This document shows positions 34,719-43,721 of a stretch of DNA of 64,000 bases, in pieces. This stretch comes from an uncultured Candidatus Melainabacteria bacterium. Its GTDB lineage: Bacteria; Cyanobacteriota; Vampirovibrionia; Gastranaerophilales; Gastranaerophilaceae. The notes under the pieces are model-generated. The model worked only from the letters and a program-made list of their open reading frames with translations, was not told the DNA's origin and made no database searches. The stretch is taken from NCBI GenBank assembly GCA_947364235.1, contig CANARY010000003.1, forward strand, positions 1 to 64,000. The letters are read 5' to 3'. How positions within the stretch are numbered: position 1 is the first letter of the stretch; the number at the start of each line of letters is the position of its first letter. Both the position numbers and the translations under genes were made by a program.

Positions 34719-35780
34719 ATGAATATCATAAAATACAATGCTATTTGTAATCTTGGTCAAAATATTGAAGAAATCTTCCGTAAAGCAGTGAACGGTGAAT
34801 GTGAAGATGCTTTTTGCGCTGATTATAATCTGCCGGAAATAAAAAGCAAAGATTACAATTTGAGGTGCAACAGGCTTCTTCTTGAAGTATTAAAACCTTT
34901 AAAAGTTGAAGAACTTGATAAAGAAACAACCGGTATTGTCACTGCAACAACAAATTCCGGAGTTGAAGAGTATGAGATAAGCAAAAATCCTAAACATTTT
35001 CAGATAGGAAACCCTGCTGAGTTTTTGCATGAATACTTTGGGTTTAAGAACTATTATGCTTCTGTTTCAACTGCGTGTTCTTCCGGAATAAAAGCTTTTT
35101 CTATTGCAAAAAGATTATTAGAGACAAATCAATGTGAAACAGTAATCGTCACAGGAGTTGATTCTATTGCAAAAGTTCCTTTGTTTGGGTTTGATTCGCT
35201 TGAAATTTTATCAAATGAGCGTTCATTGCCTTTTAGCAGAAACAGAAAAGGAATAAATATTGGAGAAGGTGCTGCAGCTTTTATTGTAAAGCAGAATGGA
35301 GGCAGAATAGAAGTTTCAGGCATAGGTGAAACAACGGATTTTTATCATTCCACAACTCCTGACCCTGATGCAGTAGAAGCTGAGAGAGCAATAAGGCTTG
35401 CACTTGGTGATATCAAGCCTGAAGAAGTTGATTATGTTAATCTTCATGGTACAGGCACGCAAGCAAATGATTTAATGGAAGCGCGTGCAATATTTAATAT
35501 ATTTAAAGATAAAGTTCCGGCAAGTTCAACCAAACCGCTTACAGGACATTGCCTTGGAGCCGCTGCAAGTATTGAAACAGCTCTATGCTGTAAGCTTTTA
35601 GATACAGAAACAGATAAAGTTTATCCGCATGTTTATGACGGTGAATATGATGAAAATCTTCCAAAAATTTGGCTTGCTGACAAAACAACAAAGAAAAATG
35701 TAAAAACTTGTCTTTCAACTTCGTTTGGTTTTGGCGGTACGAATTGTGCTATTATGCTGCGGAGGAATGATGAGTTTTGA
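34719..35780 (+). CDS. beta-ketoacyl-ACP synthase (aryl-polyene ApeO-like)
   Basis: 353 aa. Catalytic triad Cys120 (STACSSG), His243 (HGTGTQ) and His277 (LTGHCLG) intact. It is shorter than FabF at the N-terminus. It extends an acyl-ACP by two carbons. Gene order KS-DH-KR-KS follows the ape O-P-Q-R order of aryl-polyene clusters. The stop overlaps the dehydratase start. Confidence 0.82.
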   Translation: MNIIKYNAICNLGQNIEEIFRKAVNGECEDAFCADYNLPEIKSKDYNLRCNRLLLEVLKPLKVEELDKETTGIVTATTNSGVEEYEISKNPKHFQIGNPAEFLHEYFGFKNYYASVSTACSSGIKAFSIAKRLLETNQCETVIVTGVDSIAKVPLFGFDSLEILSNERSLPFSRNRKGINIGEGAAAFIVKQNGGRIEVSGIGETTDFYHSTTPDPDAVEAERAIRLALGDIKPEEVDYVNLHGTGTQANDLMEARAIFNIFKDKVPASSTKPLTGHCLGAAASIETALCCKLLDTETDKVYPHVYDGEYDENLPKIWLADKTTKKNVKTCLSTSFGFGGTNCAIMLRRNDEF

Positions 35781-36213
35781 TTTAGCAAAAATACTTCCGC
35801 ATAAACCTCCGATGATACTTTTGGATGAAATTTTGGAAATTGATATTGAAAATAGTACTTTGTCATCATTGTTCAGAGTTTATCCTGGGAAACTTTTTTA
35901 TACAAAGAATGGAATTAATACTATTGCCGGGATAGAGTTTATGGCGCAGACAATAGGATGCTATGCTTATTTTAAAAATCAGTGCAGTGAGCCTAAGCCG
36001 GGACTGCTTCTTGGAACAAGGCTTTACAATAACAAAATCGAATATTTTCAAGAAGGTGAAGAATATAAAGTTACTGTGCGTGAAGTTTTTACAGATAATC
36101 AAATTGTCGTATTTGATTGTTTAATATATGATACTGTTGGAGAAGAAATCGCAAGTGCGACAATTAATGCTTATCAGAGTGATAACATAACGGAGTTTTT
36201 GCAGGGTGAATAA
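35770..36213 (+). CDS. 3-hydroxyacyl-ACP dehydratase, hotdog fold (ApeP-like)
   Basis: 147 aa from ATG 35770, with GGAGGA just upstream; ATG 35767 is possible. The start LPHKPPMILLDEIL is the hotdog FabZ/ApeP-type entry helix with its His-Pro pair. It dehydrates beta-hydroxyacyl-ACP to the trans-2-enoyl form. No enoyl reductase is in the cluster, so double bonds would be kept, as in polyenes. Overlaps both neighbours. Confidence 0.8.
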   Translation: MSFDLAKILPHKPPMILLDEILEIDIENSTLSSLFRVYPGKLFYTKNGINTIAGIEFMAQTIGCYAYFKNQCSEPKPGLLLGTRLYNNKIEYFQEGEEYKVTVREVFTDNQIVVFDCLIYDTVGEEIASATINAYQSDNITEFLQGE

Positions 36214-36928
36214 GTTTATTTTAGTAACAGGTTCAAGCAGAGGAATAGGACGTGAAACAGCTCTTTATCTTGCTCAGAAAGGGTATAACGTTGTTTTACA
36301 CTGCTCTTATGATGTAAATAGGCTTGATGATTTAAAAAATGAGATTGAATCAAAAGGGGTTCAAACAAGGACATTGGCTTTTGATATAAAAAATCGTGCT
36401 GAATGCATCCGTGTTTTAACAGAAGATATTGAACAAAATGGGATGTATTACGGGGTTGTTTTAAACGCCGGGATAGCAAAAGATAACCCTTTTCCTGCGA
36501 TGGAAGATTCTGAATGGGATGAGGTTTTGACTGCTAATTTGGATGGATTTTATAACGTTTTAAAACCGCTTATTATGCCGTTTATCCAGCAGCGTACAGG
36601 CAGGATTGTTGTAATGTCTTCTGTATCCGGTCAATGCGGAAACCGCGGTCAGGTAAACTATAGTGCTTCTAAAGCCGGATTAATTGGTGCTGCAAAAGCT
36701 TTAAGCCAGGAAGTTGCAAAACGCAAGATTACAGTAAATTGTATTGCTCCAGGAATTATTGAAACAGATATGACTGGCGAGATTCCTGAAGAAGCGGTTA
36801 AGCAAGTGCCGATGAAACGCATGGGAAGCGCAAGAGAAGTTGCAAGCCTTGTCGGCTATCTTATGAGCGAAGATGCTGGATATATTACAGGTCAGGTGAT
36901 TGGAGTTAACGGAGGGCTGTATCTGTGA
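36206..36928 (+). CDS. 3-oxoacyl-ACP reductase (FabG family, ApeQ-like)
   Basis: 240 aa. SDR fold: cofactor loop TGSSRGIGRE, NAG at about 89, catalytic Ser (MSSVSG near 138), Tyr152 and Lys156 (YSASK). It reduces the beta-keto group with NADPH. It overlaps the dehydratase by 8 nt and the next ketosynthase by 4 nt, so translation is coupled. Confidence 0.88.
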   Translation: MNKFILVTGSSRGIGRETALYLAQKGYNVVLHCSYDVNRLDDLKNEIESKGVQTRTLAFDIKNRAECIRVLTEDIEQNGMYYGVVLNAGIAKDNPFPAMEDSEWDEVLTANLDGFYNVLKPLIMPFIQQRTGRIVVMSSVSGQCGNRGQVNYSASKAGLIGAAKALSQEVAKRKITVNCIAPGIIETDMTGEIPEEAVKQVPMKRMGSAREVASLVGYLMSEDAGYITGQVIGVNGGLYL

Positions 36929-38151
36929 GAAGAGTTGTGGTTACCGGCATGGGAATAGCTTCGCCGCTTGGTTCATCTGTTTGTGATGCTTTTGAACGGC
37001 TTAAAAAATATGAAAATTGTATTGTGCACTGGGAAAAACTTGATGAGTATGAGCGTTTAAATACTTCTCTTGGTGCTTTTGTTCAGGGTTTTGAAGTTCC
37101 TGAGCATTTTAACCGCAAAGTGCGCAGGACGATGGGAAATGTTGCTCTTATGGCAACGGTGACTGCTGAAGAAGCGATTAAAGATGCAGGACTTCTGGGA
37201 GACAGCATAATTACAAACGGCAGAACAGGTGTAAGCTACGGTTCTTCTTCCGGTTCGCTTGAGGCCATAATGGATTTTTATGCAATGTGTATTGATAAAG
37301 AAGTAAAGCTTTTGAATTCCGGCTCTTATATAAAAATGATGCCGCAGACAGCAGCAGTAAATATTTCTCTTTATCTAAAAACTCATGGGCGTTTAATACC
37401 TTCTTCCACTGCGTGTACATCCGGTTCTATGGGAATCGGTTATGCTTATGAAGCGATAAGAGACGGGTATCAGGATGTTATGATAGCGGGCGGAGCTGAA
37501 GAAATTCACCCTACTCAAGTCGGGATATTTGATACGCTTTATGCTACCAGCAGTAAGAATGAAACTCCCGGGCTTACTCCTTCACCTTTTGACAAGAACC
37601 GTGACGGGCTTGTGATTGGAGAAGGGGCAGGAACGCTTGTGCTGGAAGAATACGAGCACGCAAAAGCGCGCGGGGCGGAAATTTATGCCGAGATTGCAGG
37701 GTTTGCAACCAACACGGACGGAACGCATATTACAAATCCAAATAAAGATATGATGGCAGAAGTTATGCGCCAGTCACTTATTGATGCAGGTATTTCTGCT
37801 GATGCAATCGGGTATGTTAATGCGCACGGAACTGGAACGCTTAACGGAGATATAGCAGAAAGTCTGGCAGCAGAAGAAGTTTTTAAGCGTGAAGTGCCTA
37901 TAAGTTCGATAAAAAGTTATACAGGGCATACGCTTGGAGCTTGCGGGGCAATTGAAGCAATTATGTCCATAGAAATGCTTAATAATAACTGGTACGCTCC
38001 GACTTTGAATTTAAACGAAGTTGATGAAAACTGCGGAAAGCTTGATTATATAAAAGGAGAAGGCAGGAATTTTGAGTGCAAATATGTTATGACGAATAAT
38101 TTTGCGTTCGGAGGGATTAATACTTCAATTGTTATCAAAAAAATGTTATAA
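36925..38151 (+). CDS. beta-ketoacyl-ACP synthase II type (ApeR-like)
   Basis: 408 aa, GTG start overlapping the KR stop. FabF fold with Cys164 (STACTSG), His301 (NAHGTGT) and His335 (YTGHTLG) intact. Two active ketosynthases in one operon plus a dead partner is the aryl-polyene pattern rather than housekeeping fatty-acid synthesis. Last gene of the cluster. Confidence 0.85.
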   Translation: MRRVVVTGMGIASPLGSSVCDAFERLKKYENCIVHWEKLDEYERLNTSLGAFVQGFEVPEHFNRKVRRTMGNVALMATVTAEEAIKDAGLLGDSIITNGRTGVSYGSSSGSLEAIMDFYAMCIDKEVKLLNSGSYIKMMPQTAAVNISLYLKTHGRLIPSSTACTSGSMGIGYAYEAIRDGYQDVMIAGGAEEIHPTQVGIFDTLYATSSKNETPGLTPSPFDKNRDGLVIGEGAGTLVLEEYEHAKARGAEIYAEIAGFATNTDGTHITNPNKDMMAEVMRQSLIDAGISADAIGYVNAHGTGTLNGDIAESLAAEEVFKREVPISSIKSYTGHTLGACGAIEAIMSIEMLNNNWYAPTLNLNEVDENCGKLDYIKGEGRNFECKYVMTNNFAFGGINTSIVIKKML

Positions 38152-38152
38152 T
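38144..38152 (+). promoter_or_regulatory. extended -10 for the matrixin-type gene
   Basis: TGTTATAAT at 38144-38152 overlaps the end of the ketosynthase gene; the next ATG at 38161 lies 8 nt on, near the predicted transcription start. No SD. Confidence 0.5.
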
Positions 38153-38160
38153 TAAACTGT

Positions 38161-38712
38161 ATGAAAAGATTTTTATTGACATTCTTAATGTTATTTGCAA
38201 TTACTCTGAGCGCTGTTCCTGCGGAGGTTGAACGCTGGGTCGGCATGCCTATTTATGTATATATTCAGCAATATGGCAATTACAGTTCTTATATGCGTAA
38301 AGCTTTTCAAGCATGGGAAGCAAAATCACGGGGAGTTGTACGTTTTAAATTTGTGACTAAACCAACAGACGCGAATATTGAAGTAGAATTTACCGATTTT
38401 GTACATTGTTCATCTCCTCAAGCAGTCGGCTGCACGCAATATTTTTTTGGTAAAAGAGGGCATTACAGCAAAGTTTACATTACAATTGGTACAAAACAGT
38501 ACAAGTACGGTTATACAGGCAGTAATGTAGCACGCCAAATAGTAGAACGCCCGTTTGATAATATATATGGAGTTATGCTTCACGAAGCCGGGCACGCAAT
38601 CGGGCTCGGGCATTCTGAAAGCTCAGGAAGCATTATGTACCCTTATGACTTAAAATCATTGCAGTATCTGACTGATGATGATTTAAAGCTTTTGTATAAT
38701 AAATATCATTAA
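38161..38712 (+). CDS. secreted matrixin-like zinc metalloprotease
   Basis: 183 aa. Signal peptide (residues 1-20). Zinc site HEAGHAIGLGH starts at residue 141 and is followed by a Met-turn (SIMYP), the metzincin/matrixin signature. Predicted periplasmic or secreted. A pro-domain is not evident. Its start appears leaderless from a promoter inside the preceding gene. Confidence 0.85.
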   Translation: MKRFLLTFLMLFAITLSAVPAEVERWVGMPIYVYIQQYGNYSSYMRKAFQAWEAKSRGVVRFKFVTKPTDANIEVEFTDFVHCSSPQAVGCTQYFFGKRGHYSKVYITIGTKQYKYGYTGSNVARQIVERPFDNIYGVMLHEAGHAIGLGHSESSGSIMYPYDLKSLQYLTDDDLKLLYNKYH

Positions 38713-38758
38713 TGAGCTGGCGGATGTTGTTTTTAACAGCATTTTATAAGATAAAGAA

Positions 38759-39955
38759 ATGCCTCGCATTATTAGAAATACACTGCTTCAATATATTCCT
38801 GAAACGTTTGTAATGGAAAGTGTAGTTAATCCGCTTAGGATTTTTGAGCTTAATAACAAACCGATTAAAGGTGGTTATGTTGTTTATTTTTGTGAAAGAG
38901 AAATAAGAGTCAAAGATAATTTTGCACTGCAGTTTGCAATTGCTAAATCAAAAGAACTGAGCCTGCCTTTAAAAATCGTCTGCCCGAAAATGATTTGTGA
39001 ATATAAACCGAAACAAGATTTTCTAAACTCGCAGATTGAACAAATAAAAACAGATTTAGATTTTGAAATTATTGATAAAGCTGATATTCTAAAAATCAAA
39101 ATTGCGCTTCTAGTTATCGATTTTAATCCTATTCAAAATAGAAATTATCTTAAAAATTTATCCTGTAAAATTTATGAAATTGATGGTCATAACATTATTC
39201 CAGCAAGATTTGTTTCTGATAAGCAGGAATATGGAGCTGCAACTCTAAGGAGAAAAATTTATTATAATATTTATCCTTTTTTAACTGAGTTTGACAATAT
39301 TAATTCTCAGAAAGTTGAAGCAGAGTACGTTCTGGAAGATTTTATTAAAAATAAATTAGATTTTTATGCAGAGTTCAAAAATAATCCTGAAAAAGATGTT
39401 TTATCGGGTTTATCAAAATATTTAAATCTTGGTTTCATATCAAGCCAGAGGACAGCTCTTGAAGTTATAAAATCTAATTCGTCTGCTGAAAATAAAGAAG
39501 CTTTTCTTGAAGAGCTTATTGTAAGGAAAGAGCTTGCGGATAATTTTTGTTTTTATTGCAAAAAGTTTAAGAGCTTAAACTGTATACCGGCATGGGCAAA
39601 AGCGTCTCTAGATAGCCGCAAGTCTGATATCAGGGTGCATATTTATTCCAGAGAAGAAATGGAGCAGGCTCAAACAGGAGATAAAGCTTGGAACGAAGCG
39701 CAGAATCAGCTGGTAAAAACCGGAGTAATCCATGGGTATTTAAGGATGTATTGGGCGAAGAAGATTTTAGAATGGTCTTTGACGCCTGAGTGTGCACTTG
39801 ATACTGCGATTTATTTAAATGACAAATATGCTTATGATGCTCCTTCTGCAAACGGTTATACTGGAATTCTCTGGTCTATTGGAGGGCTTCACGACAGGGC
39901 GTTTCGTGATTGGCCGGTAACAGGAAAAATCAGGAGGATGAATTTAAGAAAGTGA
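38759..39955 (+). CDS. phr: class II CPD photolyase-like protein
   Basis: 398 aa, shorter than the usual 450. The class II pattern is visible: QNQLVKTGVIHGYLRMYWAK and ANGYTGILWSIGGLHDRAF in the FAD domain, and a truncated N-terminal photolyase domain. It would repair cyclobutane dimers with light, surprising for a gut organism. The convergent pnuC gene overlaps its end by 12 nt. Confidence 0.85.
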   Translation: MPRIIRNTLLQYIPETFVMESVVNPLRIFELNNKPIKGGYVVYFCEREIRVKDNFALQFAIAKSKELSLPLKIVCPKMICEYKPKQDFLNSQIEQIKTDLDFEIIDKADILKIKIALLVIDFNPIQNRNYLKNLSCKIYEIDGHNIIPARFVSDKQEYGAATLRRKIYYNIYPFLTEFDNINSQKVEAEYVLEDFIKNKLDFYAEFKNNPEKDVLSGLSKYLNLGFISSQRTALEVIKSNSSAENKEAFLEELIVRKELADNFCFYCKKFKSLNCIPAWAKASLDSRKSDIRVHIYSREEMEQAQTGDKAWNEAQNQLVKTGVIHGYLRMYWAKKILEWSLTPECALDTAIYLNDKYAYDAPSANGYTGILWSIGGLHDRAFRDWPVTGKIRRMNLRK

Positions 39956-40606
39956 TATTTCTTTTTTCCAGCTTTTGTAGAAATATATTGCTAAAACAAA
40001 ATATACACACCACATGATTACAGTTGAATAAACTTTACCGCCGTTTAAAGCAATAGCACCCCACATCAGAGCAGAAAGTCCGTTGACTGCCATCCATACA
40101 ATCCATTGCTCGATTGCACGCCTTACAGTCAGATACATTCCGGTGATTGAAAATATAGTTGTAATTCCGTCAATAACAGGGTTTTTATCATTTAGAAGAT
40201 GCAAAACAAAAACAGCTGCAGCACTGCATATTAAAGTTACTGCGCTTATTAGAATTCTTTCTTTTTTATTTAAAGTAATTTTTATAATTTCATTTTTGTT
40301 ATCTTTAAGGTGTGAATTCCATTTAAAGAACCCAAGAATCTGCATTGGTATGTAATATGCTGCATAAAGAATCAAATTTCCCCATAGTGAGTTATGAAAC
40401 GCAAGCCAGCAGTAGAAACCTGAGCCGGTGACACCGAAAAGATAGCATATCGGATTTCCTTTTCCTGCAAGAAAAGTGTATGTTATTCCAAAAAATGCAG
40501 AGACAAGTGCGGCAGGCTGGTCTTTGAACAAAAATGCATTGACAAAAAGAATTATATATATTGCAAAAAGACCTATTAATTCGAAATTCGGTTTAATAAT
40601 CCTCAT
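39944..40606 (-). CDS. pnuC: nicotinamide riboside/mononucleotide transporter
   Basis: 220 aa with about seven hydrophobic helices. The PnuC signature region EQWIVWMAVNGLSALMW is near residues 165-181. It imports nicotinamide riboside for NAD synthesis. No SD. It starts 24 bp from the divergent 40631 gene around a short inverted repeat. Confidence 0.85.
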   Translation of the reverse strand: MRIIKPNFELIGLFAIYIILFVNAFLFKDQPAALVSAFFGITYTFLAGKGNPICYLFGVTGSGFYCWLAFHNSLWGNLILYAAYYIPMQILGFFKWNSHLKDNKNEIIKITLNKKERILISAVTLICSAAAVFVLHLLNDKNPVIDGITTIFSITGMYLTVRRAIEQWIVWMAVNGLSALMWGAIALNGGKVYSTVIMWCVYFVLAIYFYKSWKKEISLS

Positions 40607-40607
40607 A

Positions 40608-40631
40608 TTTATGTTATCTAATAAACATAAA
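40608..40631. promoter_or_regulatory. 8-bp inverted repeat between divergent starts
   Basis: TTTATGTT (40608-40615) and AACATAAA (40624-40631) around an 8-nt centre fill the 24 bp between the pnuC and 40631 start codons. It could be an operator for both genes. Confidence 0.4.
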
Positions 40632-41527
40632 TGAAAGTAAATTCCGGTTTCTACAACAATAAAACATTAAAAAAGGGATTAGAATTCGCCGCAAAAAACG
40701 GAGCGCTTTTTGCGGCATCTACTACGTTTGCGCTATCTGCGACGCTTCGCCCTGCCGTAATTCTTTTAACTCCTGAAGCAGACAAGCAGAATAAAAAAAT
40801 CGCATGTGCAAAATCGATTTCTTCAAGCGGGGTAGGGTTTTTGATGACATTGGGCTTATCTTTGCCTTTGATGTTTGCAATGAAAAAAATTGATAAAAAC
40901 CCGCAAAAATATTTTAAATCTGTAAATGCTTACGATAAAAAATCATACGCATTTGCAACCCAGATGTTTAAACTCGGGCTTGGCGCTGCTATTGCTATTC
41001 CAAAAGCGATTTTGACAGCTGCCGGCCTTCCTTACGTTATGCAGAGCTTTTTTCCTAAAAAAGATGAGCGCTTAACTTTTCGCGGAAAAGACAAGCTTCC
41101 GCGCAGTATTGGCAAAGTTCTGGATAATAAAAATTTTCAAAAATTTTCTGAAAAGTATAAGAACTCAAATTTTCCTATGCATATTTTTGCAGGGATAGAT
41201 ATTTTGACAACAATGACATTTATCCGGCAAATTTTAAAAGGAAACAAGGTTGAAGATGACAGAAAAAAAATCTTGGCTTGCAACGCAGGAATTTCAACCG
41301 GTTTGAGTGTTGCAAGCGGATATGTTTTAGATGGTTTGACAGAAAAACCGACAGAAAGGTTTATTGAGAAGTTTAAAAAAGCGAATAAAGGACTGCCAAA
41401 TTTAGAAAAACAAATAGAAGGAATAAAAATTGCAAAACCAATTGTTCTGCTTGCGGTTGTATATTATACTTTAATTCCTTTGATTTCGACTTTTTTAGCA
41501 GATAGAACTCAAAAAAATAAATCTTAA
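40631..41527 (+). CDS. hypothetical membrane protein, lineage-specific
   Basis: 298 aa. Hydrophobic segments near 22-45, 66-85, 113-135 and 270-290; Lys-rich between. The starts NSGFYNNKTLKKGLEF and internal RLTFRGKDK recur in this lineage's unknown proteins. Membrane location likely, function unknown. No SD; divergent from pnuC. Confidence 0.6.
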   Translation: MKVNSGFYNNKTLKKGLEFAAKNGALFAASTTFALSATLRPAVILLTPEADKQNKKIACAKSISSSGVGFLMTLGLSLPLMFAMKKIDKNPQKYFKSVNAYDKKSYAFATQMFKLGLGAAIAIPKAILTAAGLPYVMQSFFPKKDERLTFRGKDKLPRSIGKVLDNKNFQKFSEKYKNSNFPMHIFAGIDILTTMTFIRQILKGNKVEDDRKKILACNAGISTGLSVASGYVLDGLTEKPTERFIEKFKKANKGLPNLEKQIEGIKIAKPIVLLAVVYYTLIPLISTFLADRTQKNKS

Positions 41528-41663
41528 CATTTCCGGGCTTGAGTTCTTGACACTTTTTACCCCATTGTGGTACATGTAGTAATATAAATAGTATTAGATA
41601 GGTAGATTGTATCAAAATGGGCAGTATGAACTCCCTACAATCCCGTAAAAGAAAGGAAAAACA

Positions 41664-42005
41664 ATGTACGCAATAGTCGAAACAGGCGGTAAACAATACC
41701 AAGTTGAAGAAGGACGTTATGTAGACGTTGAATTGTTAGGCGAAGAAAAAGACGCAAAAATCGTTTTTGATAAAGTCGTGATGATTGTTAACGGTAAAAA
41801 ATCTAAAGTTGGTCAGCCTTATGTAGAAAAAGCTTCTGTAGAAGGTACTGTTCTTAAAACTGACAGAGCAAAGAAAATTATCGTTTACAAACAAAGACCT
41901 AAAAAAGGTTATAGAAAAAAACAAGGTCACAGACAAGGTTTTGCAAGAGTTATGATTGATAAAATCAGAACAACTGCTTCTAAAAAAGCTGAGGCAGAAG
42001 CTTAG
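41664..42005 (+). CDS. rplU: 50S ribosomal protein L21
   Basis: 113 aa, family length. MYAIVETGGKQYQVEEGRYV start and the KRRPKKGYRKKQGHRQ-type basic region (here YKQRPKKGYRKKQGHRQ) are typical. SD AGAAAGGAAA. The leader holds TTGACA (41547-41552) and an inverted repeat GATTGTA (41605-41611) / TACAATC (41636-41642), possibly regulatory. Confidence 0.97.
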   Translation: MYAIVETGGKQYQVEEGRYVDVELLGEEKDAKIVFDKVVMIVNGKKSKVGQPYVEKASVEGTVLKTDRAKKIIVYKQRPKKGYRKKQGHRQGFARVMIDKIRTTASKKAEAEA

Positions 42006-42123
42006 TTCCGGGCTCGTCCAATCGGGCACAATACCATCTAGGTTGACAGGCAGCATAAATACAAACTGGTAGTTCTGCCGATGTTAACCGAACAAATGTT
42101 ATAAAAGAAAAAGGAGAATAAAA

Positions 42124-42378
42124 ATGGCACATAAGAAAGGTATGGGTTCCACCCGTAACGGCCGCGATTCCGAAGCGAAGCGATTAGGCGTTAAGAAGTT
42201 CGGCGGTGAAATCGTTAAAGCTGGTAATATCATTGTTCGCCAGAGAGGAACAAAAGTTCACCCTGGTAACAACGTAGGTATCGGTTCAGATGATACTTTG
42301 TTTGCTCTTATTGACGGACAAGTTAAATTTGAATCTCACAGACGTGACAGAAAACAAGTTAGTGTTTACGCTGTGTAA
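42124..42378 (+). CDS. rpmA: 50S ribosomal protein L27
   Basis: 84 aa. [20 protein letters not shown] start without the cleavable N-terminal extension seen in Firmicutes. It follows rplU in the usual order; the 118-nt spacer contains no ysxB-like gene. AAAAGGAG SD. Ends at a strong terminator. Confidence 0.97.
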   Translation: MAHKKGMGSTRNGRDSEAKRLGVKKFGGEIVKAGNIIVRQRGTKVHPGNNVGIGSDDTLFALIDGQVKFESHRRDRKQVSVYAV

Positions 42379-42393
42379 ATTTTTTAAAACTTT

Positions 42394-42423
42394 AAAGCTT
42401 CCCTTTTAAAGGGAAGCTTTTTT
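42394..42423 (+). terminator. rplU-rpmA terminator
   Basis: AAAGCTTCCC (42394-42403) with GGGAAGCTTT (42411-42420), extendable by TTT/AAA in the loop, followed by T. Confidence 0.9.
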
Positions 42424-42491
42424 AGTTCTTATTTATCAAAGCAAAAAAAATTTTTACGAGTTTTACAACTCTTAGAAAGGCAAAAATAAGT

Positions 42492-42785
42492 ATGAATATA
42501 GATAGCATATCGTTTACTTCAGCATGCAAAGTTTCTCAAAGCTCTTTAAAAAAGCTGACTGTGCCATTAAAATATGGAAAAAAGATGAAACTTACTGCAA
42601 ACGAAAATTATTTGGAAACTGTTATAATAAAAGGTGATAATGTTCTGGAACGTTCTGGAGTTTATATATCCAAAGGCGTGCCTTCAAAAAGATTATGGTA
42701 CAATTTTGAACAAATTCAGAAGAATGTTAAAGAAGGTTTCGACTTTTTTGGTGAATTTTGCAGCACGATTCTTAAAGCTGATTGA
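42492..42785 (+). CDS. hypothetical small protein, lineage-specific type
   Basis: 97 aa. N-terminus MNIDSISFTSACKVSQ resembles other unknown small proteins here (polar start, then I-x-F). Basic middle. SD AGAAAGG lies rather far (about 12 nt) from the ATG. Not recognised. Confidence 0.55.
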   Translation: MNIDSISFTSACKVSQSSLKKLTVPLKYGKKMKLTANENYLETVIIKGDNVLERSGVYISKGVPSKRLWYNFEQIQKNVKEGFDFFGEFCSTILKAD

Positions 42786-42810
42786 TAACTTCGGTAAAAT
42801 ATAGTATAAT
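42782..42810 (+). promoter_or_regulatory. promoter of methyltransferase-kdsB-lpxK
   Basis: TTGATA (42782-42787), 17-bp spacer, TATAAT (42805-42810). The -35 overlaps the end of the preceding gene. Confidence 0.7.
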
Positions 42811-42846
42811 CGTCTCGTACAATTCCCAATAATGAAAGAGAGAAGT

Positions 42847-43713
42847 ATGAGCGAGATTTGCAAAAACTGGACTCAGTGGCTTAAATCAAACAGGTTTGCC
42901 GGACAGACTCCTGAAATGCAGGAACAGACAATGAGGTGGCTGGAAGCTGTCCGAGATGTGATTATGGTTTATGCTGAGATAAAGCCTTACGACGTTGTTT
43001 TGGATATAGGAACAGGTACAGGGTTATTGGCGTTTAAAGCTTTGGAGCTCCAAGATTGTAAAGGCAGGGTAATCTTTTCTGATATGTTTCAAGATTGTCT
43101 TGATGATTGCAAAAAGATTTTAGATGATGCGGGGATAGAGAGCGGGTATGAGCTTTTAAGATGTCCAGTAGAGCACATTGCTCTTCCTGAAAGCACCGTT
43201 CACAAAGCGTTGATGCGTTCTGTTCTTGTGCATGTTGTAAACAAACAACCGGCAATTAGCGAGATTTACAGAGTTTTAAAACCGGGTGGAAAGTTGTGTG
43301 CTTTTGAGCCGATAATACGGTCAAACACTCGTTATTGGGAAATTTTGGACCCTGTTTGTATTGAACATTATGACGATTTTAAACGCGCTGAAAATGAGAT
43401 TATGGAAAATCCGCTTGATTCGCTTTGTAATTTTGATGAAACAACTTTGAGAACTAATTTAGAAATAGCTGGATTTTCTATACCTGAAGTCAAGCTTCAA
43501 GAAGTTAGCTCAAGGTATGTTGTCCAGCCAAATATGGTTAAAGAGTGGTTTGTAAATCCGCCTTCTCCAAATCAGCCTTCTACAAAAGAAAGGTATTTAA
43601 AATATTTTGATGAAGCAACTGTCGAAAAATATATGCAGGATGTGCAGAATTATTTGACAGGAAGAGAAATAAGTCTTAAAACAAATGCTGTGTTTATAAA
43701 CGCGGTTAAATAG
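42847..43713 (+). CDS. SAM-dependent methyltransferase (UbiE-like class I)
   Basis: 288 aa from ATG 42847 (SD AGAGAGAAG). Motif I LDIGTGTGLLAFKAL, motif III-like VLKPGGKLCAFEP. Substrate unknown; position at the head of the kdsB-lpxK transcript suggests a link to envelope synthesis but may be chance. The gap to kdsB is 8 nt. Confidence 0.8.
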   Translation: MSEICKNWTQWLKSNRFAGQTPEMQEQTMRWLEAVRDVIMVYAEIKPYDVVLDIGTGTGLLAFKALELQDCKGRVIFSDMFQDCLDDCKKILDDAGIESGYELLRCPVEHIALPESTVHKALMRSVLVHVVNKQPAISEIYRVLKPGGKLCAFEPIIRSNTRYWEILDPVCIEHYDDFKRAENEIMENPLDSLCNFDETTLRTNLEIAGFSIPEVKLQEVSSRYVVQPNMVKEWFVNPPSPNQPSTKERYLKYFDEATVEKYMQDVQNYLTGREISLKTNAVFINAVK

Positions 43714-43721
43714 AGGTAAAA

